From Chitinophagales bacterium (lineage in GTDB: Bacteria; Bacteroidota; Bacteroidia; Chitinophagales; Chitinophagaceae): a stretch of 52,807 nt of DNA. Position 1 is the first letter of the stretch. Each line of letters starts with the position of its first letter. A model generated the notes under the pieces. It searched no databases and was not told the DNA's origin. It was given only the letters and a program-made list of their open reading frames with translations. A program made the position numbers and the translations under genes. The stretch spans positions 1-52,807 of the forward strand of contig JAIXKI010000032.1 in assembly GCA_026936105.1 (NCBI GenBank), given 5' to 3'. Positions 1 through 8,401 of the stretch are shown here, in pieces.

Positions 1-771
1 AATTTGGATGTTATCCAAAAATAGATAAACTATTAAAAATTGGGTAGTTTTTAGTTCAGAACCTTAGTCTTCCCAGGTGATTGTCTGGCCTTCAGTAGGC
101 CAATAAATACGACTTACTTTTTTCATAACAGTAACGATTTAGGTGTTCTGTGGAATATTCCTGCCATAAAAATTGCCCTAAAAGCGGGGCTTCTCAACAG
201 GTCATTAGTGACCTGATCTATAAGGAAAGCCTGAAATGTAGTGCAGTAGTGTGTTTCAGAAAATTTCCCTCGTAGAGTTACTTTTCAATAATGGGTACAA
301 ATACTCAACAAATATAGTATATTTACGGTAATAAAATTTGATGTTTTTGATAAAAAAACCTAAGAAAAGATAAAATTACTAACAGGTGTGGATAAGGCCG
401 TAGTTGCTGAATTCAGAGCTTATCATGAATGAATTAAACTTGAAAACCAGGTGGATATCATTTTATCACGTTTATAGTTCCGGTTTGAGAAGTAAATATC
501 AAACATAGCTTGCGATAAATAAAAGATGAAACTAAAAACCGGGAAACCAAAAAGCAAGAGTATATTTTTAAAGAGCTGAATTTTGAAAGATATGAATTAA
601 CGAGATTCGTAAAAGTGCTTTGTTCAAAATGAAAATTTACTAGTAGCGGGAAGCTGACATAAGAAGAATGAAAAATTTCTGATAATCAAATAAATGTTAT
701 ATCAATGGATAAAAAAATTACTTTTGAATCAAATAATTACGACCAATTAACTAACTGATAAACTAATATCC
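1..771. other. Gene-poor region, possibly decayed coding sequence
   Basis: No open frame of convincing length or recognisable product is seen on either strand. The stretch is AT-rich. Around 400-640 there are short runs that read like protein (for example a lysine/glutamate-rich frame near 525-630) but are interrupted by stops, which would fit a decayed gene; this is weak. A small perfect inverted repeat TTGGAT-GTT-ATCCAA lies at about 4-18. The first gene to the right starts at 772. Confidence 0.4.
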
Positions 772-1428
772 ATGTCTTCTCAGGAAATCAAAGTTGCCAT
801 TGCCGATGATCATAAAATATTCAGGGATGGGATCCGGATGGCATTAAAAGGTAAAGAATATCTTAAGATACTATGGGAAGCAGAAGATGGTAAAGACCTG
901 ATGCATAAACTTCAACTGAAGCTCCCGGATGTAGTATTAATGGACATCCGTATGCCTGAAGTAGATGGTATCAATGCGATCAGCCTCATCAGGAAAGAAT
1001 ATGAGAACCTTAAGATCATTGTGCTTACTATGTATGATGACCAGGAAATGATCACGAAGATGATGGAAATGGGAGCCAATGCTTATCTGACCAAAACCAC
1101 TGACCCGGAAGAGATTTACCAGGCGATCCTGACCTGCATGAATGATGATTTTTATTTTAATGACCTGGTCAATAAGGCAGTACTCCTGAAACTACAGCAT
1201 AAAAAATCAGTCCGTCAGTTTTATCCTAACCCGGTTAAGTTTTCTGAAAAAGAATTGAAGATTTTAAAATTGATTGCAGAAGATAAAACCACGGATGAGA
1301 TATCAAAAGAAGTGTTCCTCAGCCCGAGAACCATAGAAACGATCAGGCAGAATATGAAACAGAAAATCGGAGTCAAAACGATTGCCGGCCTGGTAATGTA
1401 TGCAATGAGAAACAGGCTACTGGAATAA
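772..1428 (+). CDS. LuxR/NarL-family response regulator
   Basis: A 218-residue two-domain response regulator. The receiver domain (about residues 6-122) has the acidic pair D12/D13, the phospho-acceptor D58 in an LMDIRMPE context, T86 and K108, so phosphorylation should be intact. The C-terminal LuxR-type helix-turn-helix (about 150-215) has the family signature LSPRTIETIRQNMKQKIG. By family it is a cytoplasmic transcription regulator controlled by a sensor histidine kinase. No kinase gene is present in the window, so it is an orphan here. A close paralogue lies at 2845-3519, sharing a KMMEMGANAYLTK-like segment. The target genes are unknown. Confidence 0.93.
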   Translation: MSSQEIKVAIADDHKIFRDGIRMALKGKEYLKILWEAEDGKDLMHKLQLKLPDVVLMDIRMPEVDGINAISLIRKEYENLKIIVLTMYDDQEMITKMMEMGANAYLTKTTDPEEIYQAILTCMNDDFYFNDLVNKAVLLKLQHKKSVRQFYPNPVKFSEKELKILKLIAEDKTTDEISKEVFLSPRTIETIRQNMKQKIGVKTIAGLVMYAMRNRLLE

Positions 1429-1463
1429 ACGAAATGATGAAATTTTTCTCTTAAAAATATTCA

Positions 1464-2222
1464 ATGCCGAAGCCCCCCTCCAAAGAAAATGTCAATAACG
1501 ACTATTTTAAAGGCCAGTACAAAGAGATTTGGCGAGCCGTGATACCGGAAGACCTGACTGTAAAGGAGTCGGATTTTATGACTAAACATTTTAGCCTTTC
1601 ACCAAACAGCCGTGTTCTGGATCTTATGTGCGGATACGGAAGACATGCCCTTGCACTGTCACGAAAAGGAATTTCCGTAACGGCAGTGGATAACCTTGCT
1701 GATTATATTAATGAAGTCAAAAGAATGGCAGATCAGGAACATCTTCCTGTAGAGCCAATAAGAGCCGATGTGGCTTCTTACAAACCTGATGGATTTTTTG
1801 ATCTTGTGATCTGTATGGGGAATAGTTTGAATTTTTTTGACCCTCATGATACCCGGAAAATAATGACAACGGTTTCGGATCATTTAAAACCGGGAGGGCA
1901 TTTTCTGATCAACACGTGGACATTAGCCGAGATAGTGATCAAACATTTCAGAGACCGTTACTGGAGTGAGATCAATGGAGTAAAATTCCTGACAGAAAGT
2001 AAATATCTATTTCATCCTACAAGGATGGAGACTGAAAGTATCATGATCGCTCCGGATGGAAAAACGGAAGTAAAGACCGGGGTGGATTATGTTTATTCTT
2101 TATCTGAAATGGAATGGATGCTGAGAAATGCCGGCCTGTTACTGGAAGAAGTGTATTCTATTCCCGGAAAGAAAATTTTTTCACTGGGGGATGCACGAGC
2201 CTACCTGATCTCAAAAAAATAA
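1464..2222 (+). CDS. Class I SAM-dependent methyltransferase
   Basis: A 252-residue protein with a Rossmann-type methyltransferase core: motif I VLDLMCGYGRHA at residues 51-62, an acidic residue ending strand beta-2 (TAVDNL) and a motif IV-like DLVICMGNSLNFF. The GYGRHA glycine loop resembles small-molecule methyltransferases of the Methyltransf_25 type. Substrate cannot be read from sequence. It starts 35 nt after the response regulator and lies between two paralogous regulators; a terminator follows directly at 2268-2290, so it may be the last gene of a two-gene unit. Confidence 0.85.
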   Translation: MPKPPSKENVNNDYFKGQYKEIWRAVIPEDLTVKESDFMTKHFSLSPNSRVLDLMCGYGRHALALSRKGISVTAVDNLADYINEVKRMADQEHLPVEPIRADVASYKPDGFFDLVICMGNSLNFFDPHDTRKIMTTVSDHLKPGGHFLINTWTLAEIVIKHFRDRYWSEINGVKFLTESKYLFHPTRMETESIMIAPDGKTEVKTGVDYVYSLSEMEWMLRNAGLLLEEVYSIPGKKIFSLGDARAYLISKK

Positions 2223-2267
2223 TTAGGGTTAAAAAAATCATTTATTGTGCTTCTTAAAAAAATTAAA

Positions 2268-2290
2268 CCCTCCGCAAGGAGGGCTTTTGT
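2268..2290 (+). terminator. Rho-independent terminator after the methyltransferase
   Basis: A perfect 6-bp stem CCCTCC / GGAGGG closed by a GCAA tetraloop (2268-2283) is followed by a CTTTTGTT tail. It lies 45 nt past the methyltransferase stop. Confidence 0.8.
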
Positions 2291-2844
2291 TACTGTTATG
2301 AAAAAAAGAAAAATTTTAGATCCGGTATTTCATAGGGATTGGATCTCGGGTGTTACGGATCCCGGATTTCAGTTGGTATCTGGATTTTAAAAACGGATTT
2401 CATCTTTGTTGGTCTTATCCGCTCTTCATGGTCATTACTTTGAAGAACTAAAAGAAAAGTTGATTGATCGGGAGAGTGTCGTTTGGTTTTTCAAAGGAAC
2501 TGGAAATTACTTTCTGGACGGTTCAGGACATCGGATGAGTGGGAAAAACGAGTCATCCTTATCAATCAACTTTCTGAAACAAAAATAGATTTGCACTAAA
2601 ATGAGAACAAGAGCATAACCGCCCTTTTTTACTCCTTCGGTATTTACCGGAATGATAGTAGATATGCTAAAATTTTTATTCGTAAACTTCCGTTCACGAT
2701 CAATGTAATTCTGCTTTTACTCATGGCGGTAGTTTCCGCAAACCTAAAATCAAGTAGTTTCACTATGGTGTATATTGCAGGAATTTTCCAATTTGCATCC
2801 GAGAACAAATACTTTTTTTAATTTTTTATTTAATAATAAGTTCC
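2291..2844. other. Intergenic region without a convincing gene
   Basis: A possible 30-codon frame starts at ATG 2298 and stops near 2390. The same frame is open again from a TTG at 2406 to 2588 (60 codons, containing HGHYFEELKEKLIDRES). Read together they could be a small gene broken by one stop, but neither part is recognised and codon use is not persuasive. From 2589 to 2844 only AT-rich DNA and short frames are seen. The promoter of the regulator at 2845 should be here, but no clear TAnnTTTG box was found. Confidence 0.35.
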
Positions 2845-3519
2845 ATGAAAAACCACGACAGCAACACAGTAATTAAAGTAGCCATTGCCGACGATCATGC
2901 CCTGTTTCGCACCGGCGTAAAAACATCCCTTTCCAGCCGCAAAGATATTCAGATGGTAGCTGAAGCCGAAAATGGCATGCAGTTACTGAATCTGCTAAAA
3001 CACATCAAGCCTGATGTGGTTTTATTGGATATACAAATGCCAATAATGGATGGCCTTACCACTTTACCTGAAATAAAAAAATTATACCCGGATGTTAAAG
3101 TGATCATGCTTTCCATGCACAATGATCATTCGGTGATCTCCAAAATGATGGAGATAGGCGCTAATTCTTACCTGACTAAAGAATCCGGCTCCGATATGAT
3201 CTACGAAGCAATAAGAGGCGTTTACGAACAAGACTTTTATTTTAATGAACTGACTAATAAAGCGCTTTTGAGCGGGTTGCGGACTAAACGCACTCAGGAA
3301 TCTTCTGTGCCGCAGGATGTTCAGCTGACGGAAAAAGAGATCACCATACTGAGATTGATGTGCGAGGAAAAAAGCACTAAAGAAATTGCCAGCTTAGTGG
3401 ATCTGAGCCCACGGACGGTAGAAGCGATCCGCGATAAACTCAAAACCAAAACCGGCACCAAATCAATGGCCGGCCTGGTATTGTATGCAGTAAAAGCAGG
3501 GATCGTAGAACAACATTAA
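2845..3519 (+). CDS. LuxR/NarL-family response regulator (paralogue of 772-1428)
   Basis: A 224-residue response regulator with an intact receiver domain: acidic pair D16/D17, phospho-acceptor D62 in LLDIQMP, S90 in the Thr/Ser switch position and K112. The C-terminal LuxR-type helix-turn-helix contains LSPRTVEAIRDKLKTKTG. It has the same architecture and clear sequence similarity to the regulator at 772-1428, consistent with a duplication. It stands alone, with no kinase nearby, and ends in a terminator at 3544-3574. Targets are unknown. Confidence 0.93.
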   Translation: MKNHDSNTVIKVAIADDHALFRTGVKTSLSSRKDIQMVAEAENGMQLLNLLKHIKPDVVLLDIQMPIMDGLTTLPEIKKLYPDVKVIMLSMHNDHSVISKMMEIGANSYLTKESGSDMIYEAIRGVYEQDFYFNELTNKALLSGLRTKRTQESSVPQDVQLTEKEITILRLMCEEKSTKEIASLVDLSPRTVEAIRDKLKTKTGTKSMAGLVLYAVKAGIVEQH

Positions 3520-3543
3520 CCTTGAGTACACACTAACTGTGGC

Positions 3544-3574
3544 GCCATCTCATGAACGGGGTGGCATTTTTTTT
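3544..3574 (+). terminator. Rho-independent terminator after the second response regulator
   Basis: GCCATCTC (3544-3551) pairs with GGGGTGGC (3558-3565) over 8 bp with two G-U pairs and a 6-nt loop, followed by A and eight T. It lies 24 nt past the stop codon. Confidence 0.85.
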
Positions 3575-3638
3575 ACATTAAATCAGGTAATTTCCATCAT
3601 CAACATATAGTGATTTAATATCAGACCGGCCGTTTGAT

Positions 3639-3646
3639 TACCTTTG
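3639..3646 (+). promoter_or_regulatory. Bacteroidota -7 promoter box upstream of the PTPS pair
   Basis: TACCTTTG matches the TAnnTTTG consensus exactly and lies 24 nt before the ATG at 3671. No good -33 TTG was found at the expected distance, so the call rests on the -7 box and its position. Confidence 0.55.
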
Positions 3647-3670
3647 TGATTCTTTTTTAAGATTAAAGGC

Positions 3671-4081
3671 ATGATTTATCTTACCCGGTCAGAACATTTT
3701 AATTCAGCACACCGATTGTTTAATCCTGAATGGAGTTATGAAAAAAATGAGCAGATATTTGGCCTTTGTGCCAATGAAAACTGGCACGGACATAATTATG
3801 AATTATTGGTAACACTGAAAGGAGAGTCCGAAGAAGGTACCGGATTTCTCATGGACGTGAAAAAGCTGAGTGCGATCATAAAAGAACACGTACTGGAGAA
3901 AGTGGATCATCGTAACCTGAATACAGATGTTGATTTCATGAAAGGAAAAATGTGCAGCACGGAAAACCTGGCAATAGGTATCTGGAATCAGTTGAAGCCA
4001 CATTTGCCGGGGAATGTTCAGTTGCATTGTATCAAATTATATGAAACACCGCGTATCTATGTAGAATATTTCGGAGAATGA
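3671..4081 (+). CDS. 6-pyruvoyl-tetrahydropterin synthase / QueD family protein, copy 1
   Basis: A 136-residue T-fold enzyme. The zinc histidines are visible (H14 in SAHRL, H39 and H41 in HGH), as are the catalytic cysteine C33 and the pterin-anchoring glutamate E125 in LYET. The cysteine spacing C-x5-HGH and the stretch VDHRNLNTDV...STEN resemble eukaryotic-type PTPS more than E. coli QueD (C-x3-HGH). By family it converts dihydroneopterin triphosphate to 6-pyruvoyl- or 6-carboxy-tetrahydropterin. A paralogue follows 72 nt downstream, then GTP cyclohydrolase I, which makes its substrate. Choosing between queuosine and a biopterin-like product is not possible from sequence alone. Confidence 0.9.
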   Translation: MIYLTRSEHFNSAHRLFNPEWSYEKNEQIFGLCANENWHGHNYELLVTLKGESEEGTGFLMDVKKLSAIIKEHVLEKVDHRNLNTDVDFMKGKMCSTENLAIGIWNQLKPHLPGNVQLHCIKLYETPRIYVEYFGE

Positions 4082-4153
4082 ACAGATGTTTGATTCCGGA
4101 AGAGTGATTTGTTCTCCGGGAGTTTTCAGATCCGGCTTTTTTAAAATAACAGT

Positions 4154-4570
4154 ATGGGAAAAAGGGTATCAGTATTTCGTCATGAACATTTTAATGCAGC
4201 ACACCGGTTGTTCAATCCTGAATGGGATGATGCCACCAATGAAAAAGTTTTTGATAAATGTGCCTTGCCCAACTATCACGGCCACAATTATGAATTGGTG
4301 GTGAAAGTAACCGGAGAAGTGGATGATAAAACAGGATATGTAATAGACACAAAGGAATTATCTGATCTGATAAAACGTGAAGTGCATAAACGTTTTGATC
4401 ATAAGAATCTGAATCTTGATACAAAAGAGTTTCAGAACCTGAACCCGACGACCGAAAATATTGTTATAGTGATCTATGAGCTGTTGCGGCCCTTCATTGA
4501 TTCGAAAATGGACCTGCAGATCCGGCTTTATGAAACGCCAAGGAATTTTGCAGAGTATCCTGCAAGCTGA
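4154..4570 (+). CDS. 6-pyruvoyl-tetrahydropterin synthase / QueD family protein, copy 2
   Basis: A 138-residue paralogue of the preceding gene. It keeps H17, H42 and H44 (zinc), C36 (nucleophile, again C-x5-HGH), the DHKNLN segment and a C-terminal LYET. All recognised catalytic residues are intact in both copies, so neither looks decayed. The two may have split roles, for example 6-carboxytetrahydropterin synthase for queuosine versus another pterin reaction, but this is inference. folE begins 65 nt downstream on the same strand, suggesting one transcription unit ending at the terminator at 5242-5290. Confidence 0.9.
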   Translation: MGKRVSVFRHEHFNAAHRLFNPEWDDATNEKVFDKCALPNYHGHNYELVVKVTGEVDDKTGYVIDTKELSDLIKREVHKRFDHKNLNLDTKEFQNLNPTTENIVIVIYELLRPFIDSKMDLQIRLYETPRNFAEYPAS

Positions 4571-4635
4571 ATTGCCAGAGAAAAGTAAAAGATGAAATGG
4601 AATATTTGAATTTACTTTGAAATCAATTATACGAC

Positions 4636-5232
4636 ATGGGATATAAAAAGATAGAACAGTATGAAGACAAGATCACCTCAGGGCTGATCGAAAATTACAG
4701 GGAGATCCTTGGATTATTGGGTGAAGACACTCAAAGAGAAGGACTGAAAAAAACTCCGGAAAGACTTGCCAAAGCAATGCAATACCTGACACAGGGTTAC
4801 CGTATGGATGCCAAAGCGATCATCAGTTCTGCGATGTTTCATGAAGAAGTAAACCAGATGATCCTGGTAAAAGATATTGAACTATACAGCCTGTGCGAAC
4901 ACCATATGCTTCCTTTTATCGGGAAAGCTCATGTAGCTTATATTCCCAACGGATGGATCACCGGGTTGAGCAAGATAGCCAGGGTAGTAGATGTTTTTGC
5001 AAGGCGGCTGCAGGTGCAGGAGCGGCTGACCATTGACATTAAAGATGCTATTAAGGAAACATTGAATCCGCTGGGTGTGGCTGTGGTTATAGAAGCACAA
5101 CATCTCTGCATGATGATGCGTGGCGTACAGAAACAAAATTCAGTGACCACCACCTCCGCTTTTGACGGAGAGTTCATGAAAAATGCGACGAGAAGCGAGT
5201 TCCTGAAACTCATTTCGACCAAGCTGAACTGA
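4636..5232 (+). CDS. folE: GTP cyclohydrolase I
   Basis: A 198-residue enzyme of normal bacterial length. The zinc ligands are present: C87 and H90 in LCEHHMLPF and C158 in QHLCMMMRG. The TPERLAKAM and QVQERLT motifs are typical. By family it converts GTP to 7,8-dihydroneopterin triphosphate in the cytoplasm, the common precursor for folate, queuosine and biopterin-type cofactors. Its place behind two PTPS/QueD paralogues indicates a pterin-supplying operon. A strong terminator follows. Confidence 0.96.
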   Translation: MGYKKIEQYEDKITSGLIENYREILGLLGEDTQREGLKKTPERLAKAMQYLTQGYRMDAKAIISSAMFHEEVNQMILVKDIELYSLCEHHMLPFIGKAHVAYIPNGWITGLSKIARVVDVFARRLQVQERLTIDIKDAIKETLNPLGVAVVIEAQHLCMMMRGVQKQNSVTTTSAFDGEFMKNATRSEFLKLISTKLN

Positions 5233-5241
5233 CCTGGCTGA

Positions 5242-5290
5242 AATGCTATAAAGATTTTTCTAATTGAACTCTTTATAGCATTTTTGTTTT
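5242..5290 (+). terminator. Strong Rho-independent terminator after folE
   Basis: A perfect 13-bp stem (5242-5254 with 5270-5282; AATGCTATAAAGA and its complement) is separated by a 15-nt loop and followed by T-rich sequence. It ends 16 nt before the fabD start and separates the two units. Confidence 0.85.
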
Positions 5291-5305
5291 TGTTAATTCC
5301 TTTTT

Positions 5306-6211
5306 ATGAAGCATGGATTTGTATTTCCCGGACAGGGATCCCAGTTTCCGGGAATGGGAAAGCAACATTATGAGAACAGCGCTTTCTTAAAAAAATTATT
5401 CGAGCAGGCAAACGAAATACTGGGCTTTCGTATTTCATATATCATGTTCCATGGAACGGAAGAAGACCTGAAACAGACAAGGGTGACCCAGCCTGCTGTC
5501 TTTCTTCATTCCATTATTGCGTATAAGAGTATAGACCTCTCAGAGAATTCCGGTTCGAAGCCGGATATGGTGGCCGGTCATTCGCTCGGCGAATTCTCAG
5601 CGTTGGTGATCAACGGGACTTTGAGTTTTGAAGACGGATTGAGATTGGTATCTATCCGTGCACAGGCCATGCAGAAAGCCTGTGAAGTAAAGCCTTCAAC
5701 TATGGCAGCGGTTCTGGCTTTGGCCGACGAAAGGGTGGAACAAATTTGCGATGAGGTCCAGAAGGAAACCGGTGAGATCGTTGTTCCGGCAAATTATAAT
5801 TGCCCCGGCCAGTTGGTGATAAGCGGCACGGTGAAAGGAGTGGAGATTGCCTGTGAAAGAATGAAAGCAGCCGGAGCTAAAAGAGCGATGATCCTTCCTG
5901 TGGGCGGTGCATTTCATTCCCCGTTGATGGAGCCTGCAAAAAAAGAATTAAGAACAGCGATCGAAGCGACAGGATTTCATACTCCTCTTTGTCCTGTTTA
6001 TCAAAACGTGGTTGCCAGGGCAGTAATGGATAAAGACGAGATCAAACAAAACCTGATAGACCAGCTGACCGGTGCAGTCCGGTGGACACAAAGCGTGCAG
6101 GCAATGATAGCAGACGGAGCGACACAATTTACGGAAGTTGGTCCGGGCAAGGTGTTACAGGGACTCATCGGAAAGATCGACAGAACAGTTCAGACAAACG
6201 GCGTGAATTAA
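5306..6211 (+). CDS. fabD: Malonyl-CoA:ACP transacylase
   Basis: A 301-residue acyltransferase of the usual FabD length. It has the N-terminal FPGQGSQFPGMG motif, the nucleophile S93 in GHSLGE and the partner H204 in GGAFHSPLM. By family it loads malonate from CoA onto acyl carrier protein to start fatty-acid elongation in the cytoplasm. fabH, the enzyme using the product, lies 6 kb away on the other strand. The gene overlaps the convergent acetyltransferase gene by 4 bp at 6208-6211. Confidence 0.96.
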   Translation: MKHGFVFPGQGSQFPGMGKQHYENSAFLKKLFEQANEILGFRISYIMFHGTEEDLKQTRVTQPAVFLHSIIAYKSIDLSENSGSKPDMVAGHSLGEFSALVINGTLSFEDGLRLVSIRAQAMQKACEVKPSTMAAVLALADERVEQICDEVQKETGEIVVPANYNCPGQLVISGTVKGVEIACERMKAAGAKRAMILPVGGAFHSPLMEPAKKELRTAIEATGFHTPLCPVYQNVVARAVMDKDEIKQNLIDQLTGAVRWTQSVQAMIADGATQFTEVGPGKVLQGLIGKIDRTVQTNGVN

Positions 6212-6663
6212 GTTTCTATTTCAAGCGTGCAGTTCACCCATCCGTCATCTAAGCTTGCGTTATATTTTCTGTAGAAATTGAACGCAGGCTCATTCCAATC
6301 CAACACCTGCCAGATCATCCTGTTGAATTTTTTTTCTTTGGCTTCTTCGATCAATCTATCAAATAAAAGTTTACCGATCCCTTTGCCACGCATATTTTGT
6401 GTTACCAGCAGGTCTTCCAGGTACATGGCCTGCCCTTTCCAGGTGGAGTAGCGAATATAATAAAGTGCAAAACCAACAACAGTGCTTTCAGTTTCGGCAA
6501 CGAAAGCCCACCACACAGGTTTTTTCCCAAATCCGCTTTCCATAAAGTGTTCCAGGGTTACTGTCACTTCCTGCGGAGCTTTTTCATATTCCGCCAGTTC
6601 TTTCACCAATTCCAATAACCTGGGGCAATCTTCACGAACTGCTCTGCGGATTTTTATATCCAT
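6208..6663 (-). CDS. GNAT acetyltransferase, SSAT (diamine acetyltransferase)-like
   Basis: A 151-residue single GNAT domain. The acetyl-CoA pyrophosphate loop is RGKGIG, and the flanking text (VGFALYYIRYSTWKGQAMYLEDLLV, then WNEPAFNFYRKYNAS) closely follows the spermidine/spermine and thialysine N-acetyltransferase family. The likely substrate is therefore a polyamine or a lysine-like amine, but the specificity is not proven. It starts 17 nt downstream of the D-aminoacylase-like gene, so it is probably the last gene of that minus-strand operon. Confidence 0.88.
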   Translation of the reverse strand: MDIKIRRAVREDCPRLLELVKELAEYEKAPQEVTVTLEHFMESGFGKKPVWWAFVAETESTVVGFALYYIRYSTWKGQAMYLEDLLVTQNMRGKGIGKLLFDRLIEEAKEKKFNRMIWQVLDWNEPAFNFYRKYNASLDDGWVNCTLEIET

Positions 6664-6680
6664 CTGAAATTTTTGAATTT

Positions 6681-8369
6681 TTATTTTGCTTCCACATATC
6701 CGGGACCTTTTACAAACCTTCCCGGTTTCTTTCCGGTATGTTCTCCGTCTTTTATGACCTGAATTCCGTTTACAAAAACGTCAATTACCCCGGTTGCATA
6801 TTGTTGAGGTTTTTCAAAAGTGGCATGGTCCTGTACTTTTTCCGGATCAAAGATCACTATGTCTGCATAGTAACCCACTTTCAGTTCACCGCGTTTTTTT
6901 ATTTTCAGATTGGTAGCGGGCAGTTTTGAGAGCTTGCGGACCGCTTCCTGCAATGTTATCAGTTTTTCATCTCTTGAAAATTTACCCAATACCCTGATGA
7001 AACTTCCATAAGCACGGGGATGACAACTTGTTTTAAGAAAAATCCCTTCATTGGTAAATGACCCTTCGTCGGAACAAAAGCTCATCCAGGGAATGGCAAT
7101 TTCTTTTTTCACATTGTTGGAATCCATGGAAAAATAAGCAACACCGATGCGGGTGCTGTCTTCAATGATCAGATTCATTGCCGTTTCTTCAGGAGATGTG
7201 CCACGGATCTTTGCCACCTGTGCCAGGGTCATGCCTATGTATTTTCTTAAGGAGTCAACACGGAAGTCAAGCATCAAGACACCATCGGCGCCCCCGGCTC
7301 CGTAATAAGTATTTTCCCAATCTTCAGGGTTGCTGTCCATTTCTTTTTTCATTTTTTCACGGATAGCAGGATCATGAAGCCGTTGCCATAGTTTATCGAA
7401 TCCTCCATCCTGTAACGATGGCGGAAAGGCTGCAGTGAGGCCGGTAGCGCTTGCATGATAGGTGTACATGTCTGCCGTGATCTGCAATCCTGCCTTTCTT
7501 GCTGAGTCAACAATGTGAATCAGACTGTCGAGCTTCCACCAGTTATTTTTTCCTGCTGCTTTAAAGTGATAGATCTCGGCAGGACAGTTGGCTTCTTTTG
7601 CTATCGTGATCAATTCCCTTACCGCTTCGAATAATTTATTTCCTTCATTCCTTATATGGGAAATATACATTCCTCCGTATTTTGAAGCTTCTTTGCTTAA
7701 GGCTATCAACTCGGATGTTTTGGCAAAAAATGCCGGGGGATAGATCAATGATGAACCTACACCCAAAGCCCCTTCCTGCATTGCCTGATCCACCAGTGCT
7801 TTCATGCTGTCCAGTTCTGCAGCGGTCGGATCACGATCGTCTTCACCAATCACATATTCGCGGATAGTAGTGGCGCCGACAAATGAAGCTACATTGCAGC
7901 TTATTCCTTTTTTCTCCAGGAAATTCAGGTAGCCGCCTAATGTATTCCAGGAAACATTGTATTTGATATCCGTTTGGCCTTTCTGCATTTGCTCTTTTAT
8001 CCTTGCGTTCAAAGGGCCCATGCTGCCTCCTTCGCCCATCACTTCCAGGGTCACTCCCTGGCGCAGGTCGCTTTGTGATCTGCCGTCTTCGATCAGGGAT
8101 TCATTGGCCCAGCTGAGCATATTAATGAAGCCCGGAGCCACTGCCATTCCTTTGGCGTCAATACTGAACTGGGCAGACACTCCGGAAAGATCACCTATAA
8201 AAGCGATCGTGTCGCCCTGGATCCCAATGTCAGCTTTGAAAGGTTCTCCGCCATTCCCGTCATAGATCATTCCATTGCGGATGATCTTGTCATATTCTTC
8301 ACGGTGAAACTTACAAGATGTAAAAATGAAACAGATGAATACGATGCAAAAAATGAATCTTTTTGTCAT
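6681..8369 (-). CDS. D-aminoacylase-like amidohydrolase lipoprotein with altered metal site
   Basis: A 562-residue protein. The N-terminus is a lipoprotein signal peptide with C19 in the lipobox FTSC, so it is probably periplasm- or surface-anchored. The rest follows the N-acyl-D-amino-acid deacylase / amidohydrolase TIM-barrel layout, including a C-terminal strand region (ADIVIFDPEKVQD). Three metal ligands known for the family are found: H238 (YISHIRNE), H268 (IYHFK) and D434 (FCSDEG). The early HxH after PGFI reads NMLSWANES (83-91) and the cysteine of the GNCG motif reads GEGG (112-115), so three further ligands look absent. Catalysis may differ or be lost. It lies in a minus-strand run with a serine hydrolase upstream. 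Confidence 0.85.
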   Translation of the reverse strand: MTKRFIFCIVFICFIFTSCKFHREEYDKIIRNGMIYDGNGGEPFKADIGIQGDTIAFIGDLSGVSAQFSIDAKGMAVAPGFINMLSWANESLIEDGRSQSDLRQGVTLEVMGEGGSMGPLNARIKEQMQKGQTDIKYNVSWNTLGGYLNFLEKKGISCNVASFVGATTIREYVIGEDDRDPTAAELDSMKALVDQAMQEGALGVGSSLIYPPAFFAKTSELIALSKEASKYGGMYISHIRNEGNKLFEAVRELITIAKEANCPAEIYHFKAAGKNNWWKLDSLIHIVDSARKAGLQITADMYTYHASATGLTAAFPPSLQDGGFDKLWQRLHDPAIREKMKKEMDSNPEDWENTYYGAGGADGVLMLDFRVDSLRKYIGMTLAQVAKIRGTSPEETAMNLIIEDSTRIGVAYFSMDSNNVKKEIAIPWMSFCSDEGSFTNEGIFLKTSCHPRAYGSFIRVLGKFSRDEKLITLQEAVRKLSKLPATNLKIKKRGELKVGYYADIVIFDPEKVQDHATFEKPQQYATGVIDVFVNGIQVIKDGEHTGKKPGRFVKGPGYVEAK

Positions 8370-8401
8370 AAAAAATCATTTAAATCTTAATAACTCCGGC
8401 A

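Noticed and set aside
2406-2588. Possible 60-codon small gene with TTG start
   Set aside because: It has no recognisable product, no ribosome-binding site or promoter, and an upstream in-frame stop. It is recorded only within the intergenic entry.
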